A program made the translations under genes and the position numbers. Under the pieces are notes generated by a model that worked only from the letters and a program-made list of their open reading frames with translations, searched no databases and had not been told where the DNA came from. 24,496 bases of DNA from Ignavibacteria bacterium UBA2373 (GTDB lineage: Bacteria > Bacteroidota > Ignavibacteria > Kapaibacteriales > UBA961). The stretch is from positions 1-24,496 of the forward strand of contig DDTD01000075.1 in NCBI GenBank assembly GCA_002344005.1, written 5' to 3'. This document shows positions 1-6,998 of the stretch, in pieces (position 1 is the first letter of the stretch; each line of letters starts with the position of its first letter).

Positions 1-44
1 GATATTATGATAGATAGAACAAATTTCATAAATACTCCATATAT

Positions 45-75
45 AAAAAATTCCGGCGGTTTTTATACCGCCGGA
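45..75 (-). terminator. Rho-independent terminator of the 87-1907 gene
   Basis: A perfect 9-bp stem (TCCGGCGGT at 52-60 with ACCGCCGGA at 67-75) encloses a 6-nt loop. Read on the minus strand, it is followed by a run of six T (complement of 45-50). It lies 11 nt past the stop codon of the minus-strand gene, where a terminator is expected. The rest of 1-44 shows nothing I can assign. Confidence 0.9.
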
Positions 76-86
76 TGAACACAATG

Positions 87-1907
87 TTATTTAATGATAG
101 ATAAATGTTGTGTAAAGCGTGTATCATTGATACGGATACTGAGTATATATGCACCGCTTGAAAGATGATGTGTTTCATAGCTCAAATGATGTGATCCCTC
201 TTGCTCATACAAAGTTTCTTGTGCTATAGTATTGCCAAGAATATCGGTAATGATAATCTCCATAGAACTTTGTTGCGATAATGAATACTGAATATGGATG
301 GCATTATCGGCATAGCGTGCTGTATAACTCGGTAAACCTGTCATCGCCATTTGTATGTTTTTTTCATTACCTCTCTTACCATAAAATGTTTCATAATCAA
401 AACAATAATATGGTGATAATTCCGGCGTAATATTAGCAACAGAATATGGATCTGTAGTCCACCAGTCTTCTGAATAAATAGTTTCTTCCTCTGCCTGATA
501 GAGGTAAAAGTCTCTTGTTGTAATTGGTTGATTAACACAATACGCAGCACCATCATATTTTTGTACACTACCATTGAGTATGCTGGTTGATCCATTTGAT
601 AAAAGTGTATGTGTTCCCGTAATCATAAAATTATCATTATCTTTATCAAACCATGTTGCTTTGGAAACTGTTGCTGAACCACTTCCATAATCAAAATTAA
701 AATTGGTAGTCCAATTAATTTGACCTATGTTATTTGCGAAAACATTCATGATACATGCTTCTCCATTAACAACATATCCAACAGCAGTAATATTATCCCT
801 CAAAGGATAGTTGGGTGTGGTATGTCTATCTACTTTAGCATAATTAAATTCACCCTCAAGACTGTCTTGCGTTACATAGTAATATGCATAATTAATATTC
901 CCATTAACAAAATCGTAAGTTAGGAGTAGTGGTTGCATTGTTCCCGGCTCATTAGTTCTTCCTGCAATAATGAGTTTATCTGTACCTTGAGAATAACTTA
1001 CAGAGTTTGCACGAGCATCATCAGCACCGTCAGAAAGATACATCATAGGAGTTAGTATAGCACCTGTTCCCTTATCGATATGTAACTTAAAAATTCTACG
1101 CAGTGCTGCACCTTGTTTATTCCCGACAACAACAAGTTCTCCGGAACTTTCTTCCACTATTCCGATAGAACTTAAAAGCATACCATTACCATTTTCATCA
1201 TATTCTTTTGACCATAATAGCTGATGTCCAACATTGCCCGGTGTCCATGAATACTTTGTAACAGCAAAACGGGTTCTCGTTCCCAATGTTATTGTTCCAT
1301 TTGGCATAATATTCGTGATATCTGTCATATTAGAAAGCACATAAAAAGTATTTGGGTCTTCGACATCGACGTGTACAGCAATACCGCGACTATCATCACT
1401 AATATTATCAATAACATGTGACCACACAATGTTTTTGTTCACTGGGTCAAGGATTGCAACCCAAGTCAAATTTATCGCAGTAACCGGATTACCAATATAA
1501 ATTGTTTGAGTACCCACAATAGGATGACCTTTATAGCGAGGTTGATGGGGAAAAACTGTTGAATATGAACCTTCAACTTGCTCAGGGGCAATCATCTTGA
1601 TACTAAATCTGTCATCAAACTCATCAGTGCCATTATTATAATTACGCTGATCAAGTAATACACCATCATCATCTGTCCATAAGGCATGACCTGAATGATG
1701 TGAATTTGGTAAAATATAATCTCCGACAGTAAGATAGTCGTTTGCATTATTCATGTTGATAATACAAGACCCTCGATTGCTTTCATCGGTTGGAGGTATG
1801 TATTTTCTGAATACTTGTGCTGTGCTATATGTTGAACATAAGACCATTGAACAAGTCAATAAGGCGAAAGTGTGCAGAAACTTTTCTGCAAAATATGAAT
1901 TTTTCAT
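87..1907 (-). CDS. T9SS-exported protein of unknown function
   Basis: This is a 606-residue secreted protein. I chose ATG at 1907; an upstream TTG at 1919 is in frame, but the ATG places the signal peptide at the very N terminus. Residues 1-31 form a signal peptide with a basic start, a hydrophobic core (about 12-24) and a likely cut in STAQ. The last ~75 residues (about 531-606) match the T9SS type A sorting domain: a beta-rich module with the ITDILGNTIAQ and LSSGAYILSIR segments, ending in a basic IIK. The middle (about 40-500) is rich in beta-strand-like segments describing repeated Trp/Gly/Asp-containing stretches, possibly a propeller-like fold, but I recognise no catalytic motif. It appears monocistronic, with its own terminator and ~690 nt of upstream non-coding DNA. 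Inferred location: cell surface or secreted. The T9SS assignment is strong; function is unknown. Confidence 0.9.
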   Translation of the reverse strand: MKNSYFAEKFLHTFALLTCSMVLCSTYSTAQVFRKYIPPTDESNRGSCIINMNNANDYLTVGDYILPNSHHSGHALWTDDDGVLLDQRNYNNGTDEFDDRFSIKMIAPEQVEGSYSTVFPHQPRYKGHPIVGTQTIYIGNPVTAINLTWVAILDPVNKNIVWSHVIDNISDDSRGIAVHVDVEDPNTFYVLSNMTDITNIMPNGTITLGTRTRFAVTKYSWTPGNVGHQLLWSKEYDENGNGMLLSSIGIVEESSGELVVVGNKQGAALRRIFKLHIDKGTGAILTPMMYLSDGADDARANSVSYSQGTDKLIIAGRTNEPGTMQPLLLTYDFVNGNINYAYYYVTQDSLEGEFNYAKVDRHTTPNYPLRDNITAVGYVVNGEACIMNVFANNIGQINWTTNFNFDYGSGSATVSKATWFDKDNDNFMITGTHTLLSNGSTSILNGSVQKYDGAAYCVNQPITTRDFYLYQAEEETIYSEDWWTTDPYSVANITPELSPYYCFDYETFYGKRGNEKNIQMAMTGLPSYTARYADNAIHIQYSLSQQSSMEIIITDILGNTIAQETLYEQEGSHHLSYETHHLSSGAYILSIRINDTRFTQHLSIIK

Positions 1908-1948
1908 AATTATAAACAAAAAAATGTGAAAAAATTTACTGATTGTGT

Positions 1949-1965
1949 GTATGGTAAGACCATAC
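1949..1965. promoter_or_regulatory. Short dyad upstream of the 87-1907 gene
   Basis: GTATGGT-AAG-ACCATAC is a perfect 7-bp inverted repeat with a 3-nt spacer, 42 nt upstream of the ATG at 1907. Its size and position suit an operator, but no regulator is known and no convincing promoter boxes could be placed around it. Confidence 0.25.
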
Positions 1966-2541
1966 GTTTTCTCCGCTCAACAGATTGCTGTTGTGCATAA
2001 GTAGTGACCGATATGTCCGTAGTTTTACGCAACATCGTAAGCAAATTTTTTCATAATTTAGGATGTATTCATAATCGTACTCCGTATGTATTGTGAATAA
2101 TACCCCTTTCAGTTATACATTGTCTTATGGCGTTTGGTCGCAAAACACATTAGCCATAGTTCGATGTTGGGAGGGGATTTTTTATGTCTGAACATGAATA
2201 GTCAAAGCCGATTCGCTATGAAAGTGAATCAGCTAAATACAAGTAAAATAAGGATTTATCGAAGTCTTTGTCTTGGCAAAAGAAGAGTGCGTCGTCGCTC
2301 GGCGTAAGCGGCGTTTATTTGTATTTGTTGTTCGAAATAATGAGTATGAATCTGTTCCATAACTCACCTTCTATAGTGAATGGGAGAATTTTGCGGTTGT
2401 ACAGAGTGTTGGTGAAAGGACTTCCCACGCAACAGGTGTCAACTACTGAACGCAACTTACAAAAAACAACAACTTACACCAAATATGTGGTGAAAAAATA
2501 TTTTTCCTATCAAATGAGAGTTCAGCGAAGAGAGGATAAAC
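1966..2541. other. Long intergenic stretch, no supported gene
   Basis: This stretch lies between the head of the 87-1907 gene and the terminator of the YebC gene. A plus-strand frame is open from 2247 to 2603 (118 codons) but has no ATG at a sensible position and runs through the YebC terminator into the 3' end of that gene. Its segment around 2259-2400 looks faintly protein-like and could be a decayed gene. A hairpin at 2210-2230 (GATTCGCT / AGTGAATC, one G-T pair) has no T-run. I cannot assign a function. Confidence 0.4.
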
Positions 2542-2580
2542 AAAAAAAAATCCCTCATTTCTTTTCAAAAAAGAGGGATA
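2542..2580 (-). terminator. Rho-independent terminator of the polyprenyl synthase-YebC unit
   Basis: ATCCCTC (2550-2556) pairs with GAGGGAT (2573-2579), with further T-A pairs inside the loop. On the minus strand the stem is followed by a long T-run (complement of the A-run 2542-2549). It begins about 20 nt past the YebC stop codon. Confidence 0.88.
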
Positions 2581-2599
2581 GATTGAGTGATTGTTATGG

Positions 2600-3307
2600 C
2601 TAAGCAATATTATGATAGACTGCTTGTACATCATCGTCATCTTCAATTTTATCAATAAGTTTTTCTAATTCTTCGATTTGTTCATCATTTAATGTTACCA
2701 TTGTTGTCGGTATTCTTTGCACTTCTGCGCTAATGACATGAATATTCTTTTCTTCAAGTGCGCGTTGCATGTGCACAAATTCACTGTATTCCGTATATGC
2801 TGTTATGATATCTTCTTCAATTTCTATATCTTCGGCACCACATTCAATTAATTGCAATTCTAATTCTTCAAGATTGACATTTTCAGCAGATAATTTAAAT
2901 ACTCCGCGTCTTTGGAATAAAAAATCCAAAGCACCGGAGGTGGCAAGAGAGCCACCGGCACGAGTAAAATAACTGCGCACATTAGCAACGGTGCGAGTGG
3001 TATTATCGGTTGCTGTTTCTACGACAATAGCCACCCCATGCGGACCATATCCTTCATAGACCACTTCTGCTAAATTTTCGGCATCTTTAGAAACGGCACG
3101 TTTAATAGCAGCTTCCACTCTGTCTTTGGGCATATTTGCGCCGCGTGCATTTTGTAAAGCCATACGTAAACGAGGGTTGCCGGCGGGGTCAGGACCTGCA
3201 AGTTTTACGGCAATGGCAATATCTTTACCGATGCGTGTGAATGCTTTTGACATTTTATCAAAGCGTGCAAACATTTTGTGTTTTCTTTTTTCAAATATCC
3301 GGCCCAT
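2600..3307 (-). CDS. YebC/TACO1 family protein
   Basis: This is a full-length 235-residue member of the YebC/PmpR/TACO1 family, cytoplasmic proteins described as transcription regulators (PmpR) or as translation factors that help ribosomes through difficult sequences (TACO1 and some YebC). The N terminus MGRIFEKRKHKMFARFDKMS followed by FTRIGKDI is the form found in FCB-group members. Family blocks are in order: NPRLRMALQNARGANMPKD (about 44-62), YEGYGPHGVAIVVE (84-97), TDNTTRTVANVR (100-111), FTRAGGSLATSGALDFLF (114-131), and the acidic C-terminal IEDDDDVQAVYHNI. The ATG at 3307 is 36 nt downstream of the polyprenyl synthase stop, so the two are probably co-transcribed. Family assignment is near certain; which of the two roles applies here cannot be told from sequence. 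Confidence 0.95.
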   Translation of the reverse strand: MGRIFEKRKHKMFARFDKMSKAFTRIGKDIAIAVKLAGPDPAGNPRLRMALQNARGANMPKDRVEAAIKRAVSKDAENLAEVVYEGYGPHGVAIVVETATDNTTRTVANVRSYFTRAGGSLATSGALDFLFQRRGVFKLSAENVNLEELELQLIECGAEDIEIEEDIITAYTEYSEFVHMQRALEEKNIHVISAEVQRIPTTMVTLNDEQIEELEKLIDKIEDDDDVQAVYHNIA

Positions 3308-3343
3308 AGTTATAAAAAAGTAAAGTTAAACATAATCAATAAA

Positions 3344-4357
3344 TTATTTTTTTCTGTGTATGACATAATATGCAAATTGTGTGAGCGATTGTTTTGCTTG
3401 GCTTTCGGGAAAATATGCTAATTGTGCTATAGCTTTCTCGGCTTCGCGTTGTGCTACGGCAATAGAATATTCAATACCACCATTGCGTTTCACAAAATCA
3501 TGAACATATTCTATACCTTCATTTGTTATTTTTCCTGATTTTACTAATCTAATTATTTTTTTTGCTTCTGATGCTTCTACAACCGAACAAGCATAAATAA
3601 GTGGCAGGGTTATTTTTTTTTCACGTAAATCATTGCCGACGGGTTTTCCTAATATTGTCGTGCGACTGATATAGTCAAGAATATCATCGCGAATTTGAAA
3701 TGCCAAGCCGCAATGTTCGCCATAAAGTCGCATAGCTTCATGCGATTTGATGTCCGGAGAAGCACTCATAGCACCGACTTCACAACAAGTGGAAAGCAAG
3801 GAAGCTGTTTTATCGGCAATTATTTGAAAATAGGTTTGCTCATCAATATTTTTTTGCCGACTTTTTTGTATTTGTAATAATTCACCTTCGCTCATGCGTT
3901 TGACGGCAGTGCTGGTTACCCGTAAAAAATCATATTCGCCATTTTCGACGGAAATAAGCAATCCTCTTGAAAGAAAAAAATCACCAACAAGCACAGCGGC
4001 TTTGTTTTTCCATACCGCATTGATGGATGCCACACCGCGCCGCTCCTCGGCATCGTCCACCACGTCGTCATGTACCAATGTTGCGGTATGTAATAATTCT
4101 ACCATTGTTGCTCCAATGTAGGAACGCTCTGTGATACCGCCACAAAGTTCTGCCGCCAAGAACACCAAAGCCGGACGCACACGTTTGCCTTTTTGACGCG
4201 CAATGTAGCGCACAATCAAATCAAGGAGGGATACATTTGAGCGCACGCTATTGCGGAAATAGGTCTGAAATTCATCCAAATGATACTTCACCGGATGAAT
4301 AATCTCTTGTAGTGAACCCGCTGAAACGAGGGCTTGTGTAGCGTCGTTTTTTGCCAT
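3344..4357 (-). CDS. Long-chain polyprenyl diphosphate synthase (IspB-like)
   Basis: This 337-residue enzyme would condense isopentenyl diphosphate with allylic diphosphates to make a long prenyl chain, used for menaquinone side chains. Visible motifs are GKRVRP (57-62, substrate binding), the first Asp-rich motif DDVVD (97-101) followed by AEERRG, the second Asp-rich motif DDILD (224-228), and GKPVGNDLREKK (238-248). Residue -5 to the first Asp motif is a small Ala (92, in TATLVHDD), as in octaprenyl-type enzymes, which argues for a long product (about C35-C50) and not farnesyl or geranylgeranyl. The reading frame is open back to 4486, but the extra 43 residues are basic and unlike the family; ATG at 4357 gives the standard length. 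It heads a unit with the YebC gene. Exact chain length is not readable from sequence. Confidence 0.93.
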   Translation of the reverse strand: MAKNDATQALVSAGSLQEIIHPVKYHLDEFQTYFRNSVRSNVSLLDLIVRYIARQKGKRVRPALVFLAAELCGGITERSYIGATMVELLHTATLVHDDVVDDAEERRGVASINAVWKNKAAVLVGDFFLSRGLLISVENGEYDFLRVTSTAVKRMSEGELLQIQKSRQKNIDEQTYFQIIADKTASLLSTCCEVGAMSASPDIKSHEAMRLYGEHCGLAFQIRDDILDYISRTTILGKPVGNDLREKKITLPLIYACSVVEASEAKKIIRLVKSGKITNEGIEYVHDFVKRNGGIEYSIAVAQREAEKAIAQLAYFPESQAKQSLTQFAYYVIHRKK

Positions 4358-4803
4358 AAATTTATGCCTGTTTCTATGTCTGTTATGAGAAAGTAGTAAC
4401 GAAATTACGGAACTTTTCGCCTGTTTTCGGTAAACTCTTATTACTAACGTATATGTGACAGCTTTCATGAGAATCCCATTAACCATTCTGTATCTTGAAC
4501 AAATAGAATACTATGTAGCAAGAATGTTTATGCTGATTTTGCACAACATAGCTTCACCAATCACTCCATCGCACAGTTGTTGCAGCACTGAATGCACTGC
4601 CGTATGCGGGGTGATTGTGGTAACTTAGGTTGCAGTATTGTGATTATCGTTTTACTAAGCTTGATTGAATCGGTTTACATAAACGGCTTGACCGTACCTG
4701 TTGCTTCCATTAAGGTTCATATCCGCACACGCCGAGCAAAGATTGCAGCATAATCACCTGCACTTTTTACCCTATGATGAATGCCTAAACAAGCAAAAAG
4801 ATG
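4358..4803. other. Divergent intergenic region
   Basis: This region separates the minus-strand polyprenyl synthase from the plus-strand histidine kinase and must hold promoters for both. No clear sigma-70 pair, riboswitch or strong hairpin was found, and short open frames here have no family features. Confidence 0.4.
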
Positions 4804-4811
4804 TATCTTTG
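4804..4811 (+). promoter_or_regulatory. Possible Bacteroidota-type -7 box before the histidine kinase
   Basis: TATCTTTG matches the TAnnTTTG consensus of the Bacteroidota housekeeping sigma factor and lies 31 nt before the ATG at 4843. No TTG is present at the expected -33 position, so only half of the promoter is supported. Confidence 0.35.
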
Positions 4812-4842
4812 AAATCAAGAGTTTTTCTTATTGCACGGAACT

Positions 4843-6291
4843 ATGGCTTTTTCTTTACGGTCAATCTTTCAATCGCCTCTGCATAAAGTGCCGCATGAAC
4901 TGCGCGAAGCACTTGTGCGTGAGCTTGATTATAGCAATATACAGAGAACTCACAGATTAGCTCATGCGAATATCTGGCTGACCTTGTTTTCTATTCTGGG
5001 AATGGATATTGTTAATATCTATCATGTCACTGATACTGTCCTGCATAAATTCTGGATTATTCATGGTCTGATGTTACTTGCATCGCCGGTGTATTTTTTT
5101 GTTGTACCGAAAGTAAAAATACTCAACAAAGAGTTGACAACTTTCCATGCAGTTTTTTCTACGTGTTGGGTATTGTTCATCACATTCTGTGTGGCAATGC
5201 TAAGTTATGTAAATGATGTGGTCTATTTCGACATACGTTTTGCCGGTTTAGTGGCTCAAGAATTATTGATGCTTTCCACTTTGTTTTATCATTATAAAAC
5301 ATTGATATTGTGGAATATTTGGGTGTTTGCACTTTTTACTCTTGATGCCAAAACCATGGATTTTTTGGGTAGTGAATATCGAGAAGTTGCTAATATTGTT
5401 GTCATATCACTTATACTGTGCAATATTGCAAATCGTTATATGTTGCAATCCAGAATTGATACATTTCTTTATTCCCAACAAATACTTACAGAAGCCGAAG
5501 AACGAAGAAAAATCAATGAACAATTACAAGAGTCACTGCAAACAATTACTGATTTACATGCAGAAGTGCAGCATCAAAATCAACGGCTTTCCTATCTTAA
5601 TCAACAGCGTGATGAATTGTTCGGCATAGCCACGCATGATTTGAAAAATCCCCTTGCTGCAATTGCGACAAATGTGGATATTTTTAAGTATCATTATGAT
5701 AAACTCACTATGGGTGAACGTGAACAACGTTTAGATAAAATTGCGCAATTAACTCAACAAATGAGTGAAAAAATCCAATATTTTCTTAGCATTAATGCCG
5801 TGGAAGAGCGGCTTTCCCAAAGACAGAGTATTACGTTTAATGTTGTGCCCGTGTGTCAATCTTCTTTAGAGATGATGCGTGAATTAGCTAATAACAAAAA
5901 AATCTCTATTGAATGTGAAGGTTTTAACGAAGAAACAGTTATGGTGCGCGGCGATGAACATTCGCTTGCGGATATTCTGACGAATATTATGTCGAATGCG
6001 ATTAAATACTCGCCACAACATTCGAGTATATATTTGTCTTTTGTGAGGAATGAAAAGAGTCTTGTGATTTCTGTGCAAGATGAAGGTCCGGGCATACGTA
6101 AAGATGAACAACCATTATTGTTCCGTCGTTACAAGCGTTTATCTTCTGTGCCGACCGGTGGTGAGTCTTCGTCGGGTCTGGGGCTTGCGATCACCAAACG
6201 TCTTACGGAAGAAATTTTCATGGGAACGATAACATATAGCGATGCTCCAAAAGGTGGAAGTATATTTTCGGTTGAGTTGCCGGTAGTATGA
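4843..6291 (+). CDS. Membrane sensor histidine kinase (six TM, orphan)
   Basis: This is a 482-residue sensor kinase. About six hydrophobic segments fall at 43-60, 70-90, 102-121, 133-149, 152-168 and 182-200, with no large periplasmic domain, so it probably senses through or within the membrane. A coiled coil (about 205-258) leads to the HisKA dimerisation domain with phospho-acceptor His265 in ATHDLKNPL. The HATPase domain is complete: N box NIMSNAIKYSP (381-391), G1 DEGPGI (413-418), F-like region LLFRRYKR, and G2 SSGLGLAITKRL (443-454). I chose ATG at 4843 over an in-frame TTG at 4831. No response regulator lies in the window, so the partner is unknown. Its HisKA block resembles that of the TPR kinase at 9327-11039, suggesting the same subfamily. 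Confidence 0.93.
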   Translation: MAFSLRSIFQSPLHKVPHELREALVRELDYSNIQRTHRLAHANIWLTLFSILGMDIVNIYHVTDTVLHKFWIIHGLMLLASPVYFFVVPKVKILNKELTTFHAVFSTCWVLFITFCVAMLSYVNDVVYFDIRFAGLVAQELLMLSTLFYHYKTLILWNIWVFALFTLDAKTMDFLGSEYREVANIVVISLILCNIANRYMLQSRIDTFLYSQQILTEAEERRKINEQLQESLQTITDLHAEVQHQNQRLSYLNQQRDELFGIATHDLKNPLAAIATNVDIFKYHYDKLTMGEREQRLDKIAQLTQQMSEKIQYFLSINAVEERLSQRQSITFNVVPVCQSSLEMMRELANNKKISIECEGFNEETVMVRGDEHSLADILTNIMSNAIKYSPQHSSIYLSFVRNEKSLVISVQDEGPGIRKDEQPLLFRRYKRLSSVPTGGESSSGLGLAITKRLTEEIFMGTITYSDAPKGGSIFSVELPVV

Positions 6292-6421
6292 TTGCACTCT
6301 GTATTCTTGGTTGAATATTTTGTTATGTTCCTTATGTCTAATTTGGAATAACATCTATTACATTCAATACATAGTGTACTCTGCACGAAGAATGTTGAGT
6401 AATATTATCCTATAAACAATG

Positions 6422-6449
6422 TTGTTTCGTGATATGCGTAGTATTTTTG
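6422..6449 (+). promoter_or_regulatory. Candidate Bacteroidota-type promoter for the five-gene run
   Basis: TTG at 6422-6424 and TATTTTTG at 6442-6449 are 20 nt apart start to start, fitting the -33 TTG / -7 TAnnTTTG layout of Bacteroidota. The ATG of the lipoprotein gene is 30 nt downstream of the -7 box. No other start in the window has both boxes so clearly placed. Confidence 0.5.
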
Positions 6450-6479
6450 TCACATATATTTATAAATCAATTGACAATA

Positions 6480-6968
6480 ATGAGATATTTCTGGTATATA
6501 CTTTGTGTGATATGGAGTGTGGTAGGTTGCAGTACGACTAAGCATCATGAGCAACAATCACCGCAAGAAGATATAAGTGATGTGCGTATTATTTTGCAGC
6601 GCACACCGTGTTTCGGTACCTGTCCCATTTATACTGTTACTGTGACCGGTCGCGGCGATGTACAGTTCATAGGCACACAATATGTGTATAAAGAAGGTGA
6701 AGCCCGTAAGCAAATTTCTGTTGATTCTGTACGTACGCTCATTCGAATGTTTAAGGATATACAATTCTCAAATCTCAATGATGAGTATGAAGATCGTGCG
6801 ATGTCTGATGCGCCGTCGGCAATAGTTACCTATGCAACAAAAGACAGAAGCAAGACTGTAAAGCATTATCTGGGTGATATGTCGGCACCTGAGCAATTAA
6901 AGAAATTGGAGCAAGCCATTGATCGCATTGCCAAAGTGCATGAATGGGTCAATCCCCCAAGAGAATAG
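6480..6968 (+). CDS. Small lipoprotein, DUF6438-like
   Basis: This is a 162-residue predicted lipoprotein. Starting at ATG 6480 (not the in-frame GTG at 6429) gives a short signal peptide whose lipobox VVGC puts the acylated cysteine at residue 17. After a polar linker, residues 36-65 hold the segment RTPCFGTCPIYTVTVTGRG, with Cys44 and Cys48 in a C-x-G-T-C arrangement, typical of the DUF6438 family common in Bacteroidota; these two cysteines may form a disulfide or bind a ligand. The rest is a small alpha/beta domain ending with a helical stretch (137-152). Function is unknown. It is the first gene of a closely packed run, with only 30 nt to the fibre-like gene. The DUF6438 assignment is from memory of the motif. 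Confidence 0.82.
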   Translation: MRYFWYILCVIWSVVGCSTTKHHEQQSPQEDISDVRIILQRTPCFGTCPIYTVTVTGRGDVQFIGTQYVYKEGEARKQISVDSVRTLIRMFKDIQFSNLNDEYEDRAMSDAPSAIVTYATKDRSKTVKHYLGDMSAPEQLKKLEQAIDRIAKVHEWVNPPRE

Positions 6969-6998
6969 ACATTTTTTTCATTTTTCTATAATATTATT

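Noticed and set aside
1908..1914. TATAAT-like box (minus strand) just before the 87-1907 gene
   Set aside because: It lies a few nt before the ATG with no -35 partner; a promoter there would give a near-leaderless mRNA, and AT-rich DNA makes this match likely by chance.
4358..4486. 43-residue N-terminal extension of the polyprenyl synthase
   Set aside because: It is Arg/His-rich, lies outside the family's usual length, and ATG at 4357 gives a standard start.
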